Below are positions 5,789 to 7,575 of a DNA stretch of 7,575 nt, in pieces. The first letter of the stretch is position 1; each line of letters starts with the position of its first letter. The position numbers and the translations under genes are program-made. The notes beneath the pieces are model-generated. The model did no database searches and was not told where the DNA came from. It worked only from the letters and a program-made list of their open reading frames with translations. The stretch is taken from positions 1 to 7,575 of the forward strand of contig JAAWIL010000096.1 of NCBI GenBank assembly GCA_022796315.1, read 5' to 3'. This stretch comes from Oscillibacter sp. Its GTDB lineage: Bacteria; Bacillota; Clostridia; Oscillospirales; Oscillospiraceae.

Positions 5789-5817
5789 ATTATACAGGAC
5801 GGCAGCGGGATGCGCAA
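5789..5817 (-). promoter_or_regulatory. coaX: Sigma-A-type promoter for coaX
   Basis: On the minus strand a perfect TATAAT (5789-5794) lies 17 bases downstream of TTGCGC (5812-5817), which keeps the TTG of the -35 consensus. Initiation is expected near 5782, about 69 bases before the leader ORF and 166 before coaX. A perfect inverted repeat, TTTTCCC-c-GGGAAAA (5823-5837), sits five bases upstream of the -35 and is a candidate regulator site. Confidence 0.7.
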
Positions 5818-5822
5818 GACTT

Positions 5823-5856
5823 TTTTCCCCGGGAAAACCGCCGGGGACCGGTCTCC
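5823..5856. promoter_or_regulatory. Two inverted repeats between the divergent coaX and tex promoters, candidate operators
   Basis: TTTTCCC-c-GGGAAAA (5823-5837) is a perfect seven-bp inverted repeat with a one-base centre. GACCGGTC (5846-5853) is a perfect eight-base palindrome whose flanks extend the symmetry with one mismatch (5843-5856). Both lie in the spacer between the two -35 elements, a usual place for a shared regulator. No cognate regulator is encoded in the window. The 296 bases from 5714 to 6009 otherwise hold only the two promoters, the coaX leader hairpins and the tex leader, with no gene. Confidence 0.35.
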
Positions 5857-5885
5857 CGCAGAGTCCAAAATCGTGAATTCGACGG

Positions 5886-5914
5886 CTGACAAAGCCTCCC
5901 GCCTGTGGTATGAT
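5886..5914 (+). promoter_or_regulatory. tex: Sigma-A-type promoter for tex
   Basis: CTGACA (5886-5891, five of six) and TATGAT (5909-5914, five of six) are separated by 17 bases, and TGG immediately before the -10 makes an extended -10 element. Initiation near 5921 gives a leader of about 89 bases. The leader contains a small hairpin, CGGGCC-tgc-GGCCCG (5939-5953), and another, CGGCG-ctc-CGCCG (5980-5992), just before the tex ribosome site. Confidence 0.7.
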
Positions 5915-6009
5915 GAACAGGAGAACCCCGGCATAGAACGGGCCTGCGGCCCGCTGCGGAGCACATCCCGGCCCCTTGACGGCGCTCCGCCGGAGAAAGG
6001 AACGTTTTT

Positions 6010-7575
<1,566 letters not shown>

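Overview
The window looks like chromosomal DNA of a high-GC member of the Clostridia, most likely an Oscillospiraceae relative of Flavonifractor, Pseudoflavonifractor or Lawsonibacter. The evidence is very GC-rich codon use, strong AGGAGG ribosome binding sites, sigma-A type promoters, a type III pantothenate kinase, and a TetM-like GTPase fused to a YacP/Rae1-type nuclease domain. The family placement is inference from protein character and base composition, not a database match.

Layout. (1) Positions 2-376 (+) hold the C-terminal half of a short-chain dehydrogenase in much more AT-rich DNA than the rest. (2) A leftward operon at 4434-566 encodes a seven-helix DUF1624/HGSNAT-type membrane protein, an 887-residue TetM/EF-G-like ribosomal GTPase with a C-terminal NYN (YacP/Rae1) nuclease domain, and a signal-peptidase-II-like membrane protease. 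It has a plausible promoter upstream (4467-4495), a 33-bp gap between the first two genes, an ATGA overlap between the last two, and a long hairpin terminator (473-514). (3) Positions 4552-4855 are repeat-rich: two GC-rich REP-like hairpins, a terminator-like hairpin that probably belonged to coaX, and a 147-bp MITE-like element with GAGCCTGT ends and a TAA target duplication inserted exactly at the coaX stop codon. (4) coaX (5616-4852, leftward) is preceded by a leader with a consensus -10 promoter, two hairpins and a 30-codon small ORF whose stop lies in the coaX Shine-Dalgarno. (5) tex (6010 onward, rightward) is divergent from coaX, has its own strong promoter, and changes abruptly from GC-rich tex sequence to roughly 29% GC DNA after codon 501, so the gene is interrupted by a foreign element or an assembly junction.

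How the parts relate. CoaX performs the first step of coenzyme A synthesis. Tex is a conserved RNA-binding transcription/translation factor. The GTPase-nuclease fusion is the most intriguing gene: TetM-like factors and the Rae1 nuclease both act at the ribosomal A site, so a single chain carrying both suggests a factor that engages ribosomes and cuts mRNA there. Both window ends are AT-rich and unlike the core, so each is a candidate border of acquired DNA.
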